Positions 8,332 through 16,263 of a stretch of 16,291 nucleotides of DNA are shown here, piece after piece. The stretch spans positions 1-16,291 of the forward strand of contig JBBHKE010001821.1 of NCBI GenBank assembly GCA_037447655.1. The letters run 5' to 3'. Source of the DNA: Zygnema cylindricum. Taxonomy: Eukaryota; Streptophyta; Zygnematophyceae; Zygnematales; Zygnemataceae. The position numbers were made by a program, and so were the translations under genes. Position 1 is the first letter of the stretch, and every line of letters starts with the position of its first letter. The notes beneath the pieces were generated by a model that was not told the origin of the DNA, searched no databases, and saw only the letters and a list, made by a program, of their open reading frames with translations.

Positions 8332-8523
8332 ATATACCAAAATGTAGATCCAACTGCAAAAAACAAACAAGCAAACTTACACAAAAATATTGTAGCAATT
8401 ATGAGAGACATTCTTGGTCAAAGTTTATCAAAAATAACTTATGCATTTTTTGGTACAAAAGTTCCTTTACTACAAAAAAGACAAAGGGCACTTTCCTATG
8501 TAAATGAAACTTTAATCTTGTAA
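8332..8523 (+). pseudogene. 63-codon open stretch, possible C-terminal remnant
   Basis: Open from just after a TAA to the TAA at 8521, without an ATG at its start. It contains a helix-like part (NIVAIMRDILGQSLSKIT) followed by a basic tail. Its position and orientation suggest the end of the decayed gene from 7550. Chance opening in AT-rich sequence cannot be excluded. Confidence 0.2.
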
Positions 8524-8724
8524 AATTTTTTTTAGCGAAGATTCACTGTACTAATTTCAAAGCATTCATATGTAAATGAATGAAATCGTTACTTTAGATT
8601 GTGAATGATGTAGACGTGGGTGTAATTTGTGACGGTTGTAGACGACTACAAAACTCGCGACAATTGAACACGTTTATAAAATCGCAACGGTTGTAGAAGT
8701 CTAGCTACTTGTGACATTTTAGAT
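8524..8724. other. AT-rich stretch with small repeats
   Basis: No gene is seen. GGTTGTAGA recurs at about 8633 and 8690, the first followed by a TTGTAG/CTACAA mini-stem. Confidence 0.35.
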
Positions 8725-8793
8725 GTTTTAGGTTTGTGACATTTTGACGTCACACTCAAATCATGACAGCGTCGACGTCACAAATTCTAAAAC
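8725..8793. repeat. inverted repeat with GACGTCAC sites
   Basis: The arms GTTTTAGGTTTGTGAC (8725-8740) and GTCACAAATTCTAAAAC (8777-8793) pair with one mismatch and one indel. TGACGTCAC (8745-8753) and GACGTCAC (8774-8781) match the C-box/CRE core bound by plant bZIP factors. TTGTGACATTTT is also directly repeated (8709 and 8734). It could be a MITE end or promoter DNA; there is no adjacent gene to decide. Confidence 0.5.
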
Positions 8794-8957
8794 ATTCCGC
8801 CATGGTTTCCCAATTTTGTTTTTAAGTCTTTTCTCACTCAATTTGACATCAAAATACGCCCAAAGATGGTCAAAATAAATCGTGTTTAGAGATATTTCAT
8901 TTGATACCATTATTGAAGTTTTTTATTGCTAGAATTGTGAGATAGACACGGTAGTGG

Positions 8958-9007
8958 GAGAGGGAGAGAGAGAGAGGCGCTTTTACGAAATTCGCTTTTG
9001 CGAAATG
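8958..9007 (+). repeat. GA run and 15-bp tandem pair
   Basis: A GGGAGAGGGAGAGAGAGAGA run is followed by two head-to-tail 15-mers, CGCTTTTACGAAATT (8978-8992) and CGCTTTTGCGAAATG (8993-9007). Confidence 0.75.
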
Positions 9008-9053
9008 ACATCTGTTGGTCGAGACCCCCTCCAATGCCCCTGTACTGAAAAAA

Positions 9054-9108
9054 ACGCACGGAAAAAAGCGAACGGAAAAAAGCGCATGGAAAAAAGCGCA
9101 CGGAAAAA
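9054..9108 (+). repeat. 14-bp tandem repeat, four units
   Basis: Four units of type GCGCACGGAAAAAA, with one or two substitutions each, the last one a base shorter. It produces Lys/Arg-rich frames on the plus strand and Phe-rich ones on the minus strand, which I treat as artefacts. Confidence 0.85.
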
Positions 9109-9221
9109 GTCACGCACAAACTGGAAACGTGCAGTAGGTTTTTTTTTGGTGCTCCGGGGATAAAATTTGTCAAAAACTTTCAACATGTGCGATAGCATAA
9201 GTCTATTCGCTCACCTCATGG

Positions 9222-9265
9222 AACTTTATTTAAAATCACCTCGCGAGGTGGTTTTATAAAAAGTT
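9222..9265. repeat. 44-bp near-perfect palindrome
   Basis: Centred on CACCTCGCGAGGTG (9237-9250, perfect). The 22-bp arms match at 19 positions, and a weaker match reaches GCTCA (left) and TGAGC (right), some 15 bp further out on each side. There is no spacer, so it could extrude as a cruciform or fold as an RNA hairpin. A T tract typical of terminators is absent. Confidence 0.7.
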
Positions 9266-9507
9266 TGAAGATGAGCTGGAAGGAGACGAAAGTGGGTCAA
9301 AATGCGCTAGACGACAAACTACATCGCGCTAGACGACGAAATTCAATACATATAAAGTTTCAAGGTAACGCAACTTCTACGGTGGTAATTTCAATTTTGT
9401 GGTACGGCTGCGGATTTTCACGTTTTGTTCTAAGTTATGGAGGAAAACGATAGAATATTATTGTAACTTTAGCACATGTAAGGCCTATTATATACACTCA
9501 CAAACTA
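9266..9507. other. spacer before copia element
   Basis: A 60-codon ATG frame (9271-9453) passes through a short duplication (GCGCTAGACGAC at 9304 and 9325) and matches nothing I know. I see no other structure. Confidence 0.35.
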
Positions 9508-9907
9508 CACTACTAAATTTGTCGTTCAATCGGATGCCTTGCTGTTGTGAGTAGGCATACTAACCATACACCATCTACCTTCTACCTAAACAAATGTGGG
9601 TATACCCGAATTACACAGGGTATGTGAGAAATACATCATTTTTCACTAATCAACTAATTAGCAAAAGACAAATCTTTGTTCTAACAAATATTTACACCAA
9701 CTTAAGCCGTACATGCTGAGTCATCCAAACTTTACTGTGGTCCTTGTATCAATAGTTGTCGGCAGTCTTGTTCGCGTCATTTACCTATACCATTGTAGAT
9801 GAAATGCCACATGTCATCTCAAATCCTCCAGTGTATCCGGAAACAACAAAGGAATATTCATGGAACCTTCCCTAATAACGCGTGTCTCAAGAGTATGCAT
9901 TAGTATA
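9508..9907 (-). repeat. 3' LTR of minus-strand copia (left)
   Basis: Bases 9508-9799 align with 13445-13709 at a rough 70%, with shared blocks CTACCTAAAC, GTATACCCGAAT and AAAAGACAAA. The inner limit is placed at the purine tract (9908). Neither end keeps a clean TG/CA pair. Confidence 0.55.
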
Positions 9908-9918
9908 CTCCCACTGTG
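9908..9918 (-). other. polypurine tract of minus-strand copia
   Basis: The minus strand reads CACAGTGGGAG here, directly before the left LTR. AGTGGGAG is the usual form of the copia purine tract that primes plus-strand DNA synthesis. Confidence 0.55.
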
Positions 9919-9992
9919 TTGGTGTAAAACTAACTGGTAATAATGAACCATACTTACTAAAATATTCCAAGTCTTGAACTGCCTCTCTCTCC

Positions 9993-10605
9993 TTACACCT
10001 GAGGCATAAAGAGGACTAAAACTTTCAAAATACCATATCTGTCTCTCTTGGAGTCGTTGCTTCTCCTTCCTCCTTCAAAATCTAGTGCCAGATGTCGGTA
10101 TTGAAAGCATAATCGGGTTCTTTTTGGGAAGCTCTGCATCTCCCCTTTATGTTTCTCCAGCTCATTTTCAAATTCTCCCCTCTTGTTGCTTTGAGTTTCG
10201 GTCAGAAGTGGAGTTTGAAGAACTTTTTCCAATTTTTTGTCATTTATATCACTTACAGATTCTGCCACTTCCTTGTGTCTTTTCTCACTCAGTTTAGAGT
10301 CAGAGTTAGAATCTAGATCCAACACAATTTTGACATTAACTTCTTTGGTGTATTTGAATGGATCTATTCATTTTTCTTCACCCATTACCACAATGTGCTT
10401 GATTAAGATTATAGCTTTCTTGTTTATGTCATACAATTGGTATCCTTTGCTATCTTCATCATTTCCTACAAGATATCAAAGTTTTTTTTTTCTTTCTAAC
10501 TTCCATATTGTATTGTCTGTATCTACACTAAAAACCTAATTGCCAAATACTCTTAGATCGGATAAATATGTTATTTAGCCAGTCCACCTTTCAAATGGTG
10601 TTTCT
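9993..10605 (-). pseudogene. copia integrase C-terminus and linker
   Basis: Minus-strand translation from 10605 gives TPFERWTG and LRVFG, the conserved end of the copia integrase core, then a degraded K-rich part and KGYQLYDINKK, matching the usual sKgYrlyd region. An open frame from about 10325 to 9993 is highly charged (Asp, Ser, Lys, Glu) and corresponds to the variable linker before reverse transcriptase. It stops at 9993, and no reverse transcriptase follows. Several stops interrupt the earlier part. Confidence 0.65.
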
Positions 10606-11337
10606 TTTTTATTTGTTGATGTTTAAATTATAGTTTTGATGAAATTTGAACAACCATAGCCTCGGCCCAAACTGCATGCATATCCTCAATCCCTTAGTAT
10701 GCCCATTATATCACCAAAAGTTTTATTTGACCTTCTTGCTTCTATTTTTTTCCAATTGTAATAGAACTTTTTGATGATGGATTCTTTCTCTTTTAAAAAT
10801 TATTTAAAATCATTTGTTTTTTCTCCTCTTTTTTTTCCTTAAAACAATTTAAGACTTCTGATTCAATTATTATAAAGTATACTTTGTTGTATTTGGATTA
10901 ATTATAAGTGATGGTCAACATAGACTTTACCTCCATGGAAGGTATCTTGTGGTCACTTAACATCCTGTGGAACCAACTCTAGGCCTCTTCTTAAAGTGGC
11001 AGCCTTTGGAAATGGGAGTTTGTGGATCTTGCTTTGTACTTATCCACTGCAATCATCTAAAACTTAAGAATCCTCAAACTTGATCCCATCCACTACCCCA
11101 TTTCTCTTCATTTCTATCAGTTTATCTAGACGCACATGCCCTGACCTTTTATGCCACAACATAAAATCACTTAAACAAGAGTAGAGAACACTATTATTTT
11201 CATTAGAAAATAGAATTCTAAACATCCATTAACTTCTTTTTTCAATTAAAATATAATTCTCATTTTCAAAACTGGTTCTAAAATTATTTTTGTAATTCGT
11301 GCAACAATATGTTTATCATATAAGACCTTTGTAAAAA
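10606..11337 (-). pseudogene. copia GAG-pre-integrase and integrase core, degraded
   Basis: Minus-strand frames show LWHKRSGH (about 11165-11130), the His-containing start of the integrase zinc-binding domain, followed by KLPFPK and LELVPQDV, which match the linker into the integrase core. After this the core is broken by frameshifts. The catalytic D,D,E region is shortened and its acidic residues cannot be confirmed. A weak trace of the helix near the end (AEAV-like) appears before TPFE. Confidence 0.65.
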
Positions 11338-11838
11338 TCAGACTTTTGCTAAGATATGGTATGTAGCGACATCTAAAAGTGCAAAAAGTAAAGCTTGTCT
11401 TTCAACTAGGACCTTTAGATCCACGGATCCTACAAGAATTGTGGTCAAAACTCTACCATCTCTATTTTCAATCTCAATAGTTGGGATCTTTCTCATCTTA
11501 GTAAACCACTTCTTATCTTTGCACATATGGATAGATGCTCTAGAATTGATGATCCATCCATCATCCTGTTTTTCCCACATACCTCCAAATGTGTATTTAT
11601 GCTTTTGTGGGATGTCCTTGTGCTTCTCCTTCTTTTCCAAATTCTCATTGAGAAGAAGCTCCTCCACCTCCTCCTCCAATTTTGCTCCTTTTTCCTTTTG
11701 CTCTCTGTATACGTGTGTCAGAAATTCTTTCTTTTTTGCTTCCTCACTTGAGCTCCCTCGTCCATCCTTGATTCTTAATTCTGCAACTCTAGTACAATGC
11801 GCCATGTAATGTTCTGGTTTCTTACAAAAATGGCACAC
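11338..11838 (-). pseudogene. copia nucleocapsid zinc knuckle and protease
   Basis: The longest open frame of the window. CHFCKKPEHYMAHC is a perfect C-x2-C-x4-H-x4-C knuckle, which binds the RNA genome. After a Glu/Lys-rich linker comes WIINSRASIHM, aligned to the copia protease active site W-x2-D-S-G-A-S-x-H-M. Here the catalytic Asp is Asn and the Gly is Arg (11539-11547), so the protease is dead. The end (LLDVATYHIL) matches the stretch before the pre-integrase domain. The frame begins by read-through from gag rather than at an ATG. Confidence 0.85.
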
Positions 11839-12760
11839 TCCACCTCTCGGAGCTCCTCTCTCCTGCCGATCAGTTCTTCCACCTCCTCATCCTCTTCCGT
11901 AAAATTCTGATAGGGATTTTTCCTTTGCGCTCATCACGCTTCCGCTAGTATGTCCCAGCAGCCAATCACATTTCCGCTAGTTAGTCCCTGTAATCAACAA
12001 CCATTAGGCTAGGACTTCCTCTCCTCAACTTAGGCTAGGACTTCCTCTCCTCAACTCAATGGTATACTCTTTGACTAGGATCATACCTACGGTGTCATCC
12101 CAGTTCCACTTCCCATCTCTTTTATCCTGCACCCTATTTATAATGTTTTCATACTCATCAGGCAGCTTCATCATTAAAATATTCACTTTTTGTCTTTCTG
12201 TCTATGAGTTTCCTATACTAACTAGTTCAACAAATAGTGTGGCAAAATCATTACAATAGTCGTTTATACTTCCACCCTAGTAAGTAGAGGTTGTTATTCT
12301 ATTCTCCGCCAACTGTTGTTGCCGCAGAGATCTACTCTTGTATCTGTTTCTTAATGAATCCTAAATATCAGCCGACATAAATAATCCCACGAGGGGAAAA
12401 GCGATAGCCTTTGTTACACTTCGAAAAATAAAGTGTTTAGCCACTGTGTTTTTGTAGTGCCATTTTTCGTTGTTTTTTGCCTTGGTCTTAATTGTTGCAA
12501 ACATTGTCTTAGTCACTAGAGTTGCTCGAGGTGGCACCACTCTCTTGTCCCTTTTGTTTCCATCCGTGACAATTTTCTCCTCATCCTCTTTTTCCTCGTT
12601 TTGATCTTAAATATAGACTTGGTAACTTTGGGGAGTAGAGCTCCTCCAAAGCTGGTCGTGGTCATCGAATATGATCGGACACTATGCCCCAAAGATAATT
12701 TTTTAAAAGCACTCTCTCAATTATCACTCCGAGATGTAGTGATCCATCAAAATGGGGCAC
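11839..12760 (-). pseudogene. copia gag (UBN2-type), broken
   Basis: From about 12760 the minus strand reads VPHFDGS and later NYLWGIVSD, the typical start of copia gag. Next come AKNNEKWHYKN, a hydrophobic helix, ADI-stop-DSLRNRY (TGG to TAG at 12361-12363 where Trp is conserved) and KLPDEYENII followed by WNWDDTVGMI. Gag forms the particle in which reverse transcription takes place. Other stops and frameshifts lie between 11900 and 12060, where TTAGGCTAGGACTTCCTCTC is repeated in tandem (12005, 12030). Confidence 0.75.
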
Positions 12761-13444
12761 CCTTGATGGTGGGTCGATAACCGAAATTTTGTAGGTTTCA
12801 TTACCCCACAAAATGATAGATCTAAAACCCCTCTTAGGTAATGTTGCCCCCTTTGAATTTCCTATTTAATAACTACCACCCAGGTAGAAAACTCACACAA
12901 CCACCTTCACCCGTGTGAAGATAAGGCTCCCTAGAGCTAAATGCAAAAAAAAATGTATAAATTGCTCTTATGTGTTGTCCATAGCCTATTTCATCGATGG
13001 ATTACTCTCGGAAGCACCACAAACTACCTCCAAAACAATTGTGTTTCTGACAACACAAATTACTCCACAATGAACACAATCACCTCTTTCTTTCTCAATA
13101 TGCAGTATATTCTAGAAAAGGGAACTTCCCAAAGTTATAGCCAAATCCACAAAGGCATTCAAAAGATATGAGTTGCAAAGTTTCCCAAAAACACGTGACA
13201 ACTTACCGAACTAGCCAGGTAGACTCCTCACAACATTCTATAGAAACAACTGAACAAAATGAAACTACACACACATATATTTTCTAGATCATTGTATACA
13301 TCCACAAAGTTTCACATCAAAGTAACAACCAGAGTGATCACACAAACAGGTCAAAGTTGCACAAAAACAATCTGCCATGTCTTTGATGAACTCAGCTGTG
13401 ATACTGAAAATAATCTAAATCCTACAAGTTATACTCAAATAGTT
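12761..13444 (-). other. leader region between right LTR and gag
   Basis: This is the expected place of the primer-binding site and 5' leader. I find no clear match to a tRNA 3' end next to 13445. Two plus-strand frames (12941-13171 and 13259-13453) have no protein-like character. Confidence 0.4.
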
Positions 13445-13709
13445 CACTACTGAATGTACGGAGTCATACCAACTGTACGGTATCTACCATCTACCTAAAC
13501 CATTGTTGAGTATACCCGAATCATTCGAGGTATGTCAGACAGAACAAATCTACACTATTAAACTAATTTGCAAAAAGACAAACCTCTGTTGTACATAATA
13601 TTTACATCGACACCACCGCAAAATCAGCATACTAGACGTCAACTTGGTTATTTACTTTAGATCTTTTTATGAATATTCGTCCGCCGACTTGATTCATACC
13701 TATCGTAGT
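13445..13709 (-). repeat. 5' LTR of minus-strand copia (right), recognisable part
   Basis: Direct-repeat partner of 9508-9799. The inner end is CACTAC followed by TGAATG, while the left copy has CACTAC followed by TAAATT. Similarity fades at 13709, where a 40-50 bp tandem repeat begins, so the outer LTR end is unknown. Confidence 0.55.
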
Positions 13710-13807
13710 TGCGTTGTCCCGTACTAGATCATATTCATATTATCCGCAGCTGCGTCAGCTGCGTTGTCCGCACGAATCATATCCAAAATAACCACAGCTG
13801 TGTTGTC
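13708..13807 (+). repeat. GCTGCGTTGTCC tandem repeat, three units
   Basis: GTTGCGTTGTCC (13708), GCTGCGTTGTCC (13758) and GCTGTGTTGTC (13797) each begin a unit. The first two units share an ATCATAT block, and both also end in a CAGCTG-containing block. Spacing is 50 then 39 bp. Confidence 0.65.
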
Positions 13808-13815
13808 TTGTCTGC

Positions 13816-13995
13816 GTGGCAGCTGCGCTGTACAGGCGGCATATATTTCAACAGTTCGTTCATTCCACATCAGATCGCTTCGCGATCCGCCGTCCATTTT
13901 TCAATGCTTATTCACGCCACTTACCGAGTCCCTTACGTCTCTTTAGTCTCATCCGTACGTTTGCCCTTCCAATCCATGAATCCATTCAAACTTGG
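13816..13995 (+). pseudogene. possible 5' exon with organelle-presequence-like peptide
   Basis: Sixty codons are open from a GTG (13816) in a setting that would suit a start codon (GTGGCAGCTGCG, as in ATGGCAGCTGCG of many plant genes) to TTGG followed by GTAAGTT, an excellent 5' splice site in phase 0. The peptide begins AAALYRRHIFQQF, is rich in Arg, Ser, Ala and Phe and has few acidic residues, which fits a mitochondrial or plastid targeting sequence. An in-frame TAA lies upstream at 13789 and there is no ATG, so it is at best a gene fragment with a lost start. No second exon is found. Confidence 0.3.
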
Positions 13996-14519
13996 GTAAG
14001 TTCCATTTCGCGCAAACTGTCTAATTGTAAAATGTCGTCATACGAACAAACTTTTCAAAACAGTATGGCAAAGCAAATACCGAAGTTAGCCCTAATATGC
14101 AGATTCTAAATCGGAGAGAGGGGATCCAAAAAAATACCTAAGTTTTAAACCCTACTCCCAAAACATATCTATTGAGCTCTTTACCAATCGGGACTATATC
14201 GTTTTAATACAGCAAAAGTCAATAAATGCCATAGATTTGTATGGCTATTAGCGACACCACAATTATATACCTTCCGTATTAGAGCGTTTGTCTACTGAAA
14301 CCATGGGGTGTTGCCACATCTCGTCAGTGGATTTGTCGATAAGCCATGAACCATTAGGTTTGGTGCATGGACGCGATCACCATTACTCTCCTCTCAGGTC
14401 AATTTTAACGCCCGCAGTTTGGGGCGCTTGTAATATTCTCATTTATCCCCTTTGTTCATTACATTAAATAGTAATTTCACAAATAATATGTTTATTAAGA
14501 AAACACTGTGTGGTATTAA
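13996..14519. other. unassigned spacer
   Basis: Either an intron of the preceding fragment or the decayed upstream part (reverse transcriptase) of the next copia element. I could align nothing here with confidence. Confidence 0.3.
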
Positions 14520-14962
14520 TCTTTGCAACAAAGGATACGGAGGAGATTGAATTAGACTGATGGGGACTCATGGGACAAGGATCAAAGGGTCCATTGTCCT
14601 TTTTGTCAGACTACTGTCTCTCTCTTCCCTTATTACTCTTTTCACAGGCATTATAGAGGTAGCCATGGCTCTCCTATCTCTATATTTGAGAGGGTAATTT
14701 AAAGAACCTAAAAATCTATAAAGGGATGAGATCAATTTTCTTTTCAACAAAATTAAACCATCTAGATTGCCTCAACTTGAGTTGTTCGTTTAAGAGCAAT
14801 CATATACATATAAGACTACATTTTGTAAAATAAAAACTTTTCTCAAAGGTCATAAAACTGCAATATCTAACAAAAGATAAAATGTTATCAATAATGATAT
14901 CAAAAGCCTTACCTACTCCTAAGTCAACCTATTGCACGGAAAATTTTGGTATAAGTGACTGA
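14520..14962 (+). pseudogene. copia RNase H, decayed
   Basis: Across shifting plus frames the end of a copia polyprotein is visible: TTVSLSS (about 14611-14630), FTGIIEVAM after it, then SNHIHIRLHFVK, VIKLQY, SKALPTPK and FGISD before a TGA at 14960. These match the ordered C-terminal RNase H landmarks of copia (TVSLSSTEAE, KHIDIRxHFV, KLxY, TKxLP). The enzyme would remove RNA during reverse transcription. Several frameshifts and stops make it non-functional. It lies opposite in strand to the 9.5-13.7 kb element, so it belongs to a different insertion. Confidence 0.7.
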
Positions 14963-14970
14963 GTGTCCAA

Positions 14971-14986
14971 AGTTTAGGGGTAGTAT
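14971..14986 (+). other. polypurine tract of plus-strand copia
   Basis: AGTTTAGGGGTAGTAT follows the RNase H stop by a few bases and directly precedes TGTTTTG. An AGGGGNAG-type tract in this place marks the start of the 3' LTR. Confidence 0.55.
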
Positions 14987-15482
14987 TGTTTTGTAAACGA
15001 TGGTCTTTGGGTAATCTTACATGAGAGAGGGAGAGATTTACAACTTAGAAAATATTCCGAGTGTTTTTGTGTTGCATATATTGCATTTAGTACGACACTA
15101 ACACTGATAAAAATGGATTTGAGTATCAAGTAAGTTGTAAATTTATGCGTATGACCAAGTTAAGAACGTTATATATACATCTTAGGATCCGCGAGCATTG
15201 CAAAAATCTGGAATAACCCACATGAACATTCAAGTGTCGGTGGACAAATATTTGAGTGGCGCAGAATGTAAAAAATGGCCATTTGCTTGTACGGGGATGA
15301 ATCACGAAAATATTTAGATGGTCAGTGGAACATTTCCACTAAGGTACGCTTTGACCGATCTGCATTTATAGTCTACTGTGTACAACGCAGAATATAACAT
15401 TTTAGGGAAAATCCAAGGTTGTATGTAGCGGAGTAAAGTACTTAAATTGAATGTACCTCATTATTATACTAAGCATGCACAA
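14987..15482 (+). repeat. 3' LTR start of plus-strand copia
   Basis: Begins TGTTTTGTAAACG after the purine tract. A TATATATA-like box is near 15171. I do not see a clear CA end before 15482. It may be a truncated 3' LTR beside a separate element, or the first part of one long LTR that ends at 16221. Confidence 0.4.
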
Positions 15483-15650
15483 TGTTGTGATTGGTTGGGT
15501 AGTTAGTTAGTGCAGTATATTTGTATTTATTATAACTTAGCCAATACTAAAATAGCTTGTAAAAGTTCAAAAGTGAGGAAAGTGACTATTGTTAGGATAT
15601 TGTTGTTTCGCGATATTTCCGCAAAGCGTCATAACAACATTTGTTTGCTT

Positions 15651-15709
15651 GACGCGAAGTGTCGCGTCATCATACAAAAAGTACTACGTCGTTTCGCGAC
15701 GGTACTTTT
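15651..15709 (+). repeat. two adjacent CGCG hairpins in the LTR
   Basis: First stem GACGCGA/TCGCGTC (15651-15657/15662-15668, loop AGTG). Second stem AAAAGTAC-CGTCG against CGACGGTACTTTT (15677-15709) with a 2-base bulge and 5-base loop. TTTCGCG or CGCGAAA cores recur at 15606, 15692, 15715 and 15739. In the U3 part of the LTR such repeats often act as enhancer motifs; TTTCGCG resembles the E2F core and CGCGT the CAMTA core. Function is inference. Confidence 0.6.
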
Positions 15710-15967
15710 GATATCCGCGAAAGAAATGTTTTATTTCGTTTCGCGTCACTTTTTGTTTTTGTGCGCAGGTGTTTCACTTTGCGTGCAGGTGTGTTCGTGG
15801 AGCGACACGTGTTAAGTCAACGTTTGGAGTTAGTTGTTTCGAAGGAAGAAAGCGCGTGCTACTTTCTTCGTGGAAACGTCTTTGCAATGTGCACAGTCAG
15901 CTATAGGGACAGACTATGCTAAGTTATGCTTGTCTTACCTTGTTGTCTTTTAGTGCAGAGTAGCGAG

Positions 15968-15973
15968 TATATA
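15968..15973 (+). promoter_or_regulatory. TATA box of the LTR promoter
   Basis: TATATA in GAGTATATAGGC lies about 140 bp upstream of AATAAA, an order that fits U3-R in a plant copia LTR. Confidence 0.5.
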
Positions 15974-16110
15974 GGCAGCAGTGTACATGTGTAGAGTATT
16001 GAATCTTACATGATTAAATCATAGAGGATTAATATTGGAGTAAGAGATTATTAAAAGAAAGAGAGAAGAGAGAAGAGAGATGATGTAAAGAGGCTTCGGC
16101 CAAGAACAGT

Positions 16111-16116
16111 AATAAA
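16111..16116 (+). terminator. polyadenylation signal of the LTR
   Basis: AATAAA follows the purine run and is about 105 bp before the LTR end, as expected in the R region. Confidence 0.5.
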
Positions 16117-16223
16117 TCTTTTTGGCTGAATATTCCTCTTGTCTTTTATGAGCTTCCGTTGTGTAATGTTTTATGTTTTGTGATATATTTTGAGTGAATG
16201 TCTTTTGTTTAAGATCCTACAAT

Positions 16224-16235
16224 TGGTATCGGAGC
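16224..16235 (+). other. tRNA-iMet primer-binding site
   Basis: TGGTATCGGAGC differs by one base from TGGTATCAGAGC, the complement of the plant initiator tRNA-Met 3' end. It lies two bases after the LTR end, the normal copia position for minus-strand priming. Confidence 0.9.
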
Positions 16236-16263
16236 TAGTGCTTGAGAGTTTGAGAGAGAGCGC

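Larger units (their letters stand above)
9508..13709 (-). mobile_element. decayed Ty1/copia retrotransposon
   Basis: On the minus strand the order is: diverged direct repeat (right), leader, gag, zinc knuckle, protease, integrase, linker, purine tract, direct repeat (left). This is the gag-PR-IN order of copia elements, in which integrase precedes reverse transcriptase. Reverse transcriptase and RNase H, normally about 2 kb, are absent between the linker end (9993) and the purine tract (about 9908). Frameshifts and stops are frequent, so it is non-functional. No tRNA-iMet primer site is visible inside the right repeat. Outer limits are approximate. Confidence 0.75.
15483..16221 (+). repeat. 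5' LTR of a copia element leaving the window
   Basis: The 3' end is firm: CCTACA ends at 16221, two bases before the primer-binding site. The start TGTTGTGATTGGTTGG at 15483 has the TGTTG opening common in copia LTRs and gives 739 bp. Inside are a TATATA box (15968-15973), AATAAA (16111-16116) and an AGAGAAG purine run (16058-16080). The only alternative start I see is 14987, which would make a 1235-bp LTR. Target duplication cannot be tested as the other end is outside. Confidence 0.65.

Noticed and set aside
8910-9198. Basic (plus) and Phe-rich (minus) frames.
   Set aside because: They are produced by the 14-bp tandem repeat and by the GA run.
9271-9453. 60-codon plus-strand ORF with an ATG.
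   Set aside because: It runs through a short local duplication, shows no domain and has no supporting context.
11441-11809. 122-codon plus-strand frame.
   Set aside because: It is the antisense shadow of the copia zinc-knuckle/protease frame.
14568-14750. Minus-strand 60-codon frame.
   Set aside because: It is antisense to the RNase H remnant and starts at a non-ATG codon.
15510-15922. Two plus-strand frames of 101 and 87 codons.
   Set aside because: They lie inside the LTR and have no copia or host similarity I can see.
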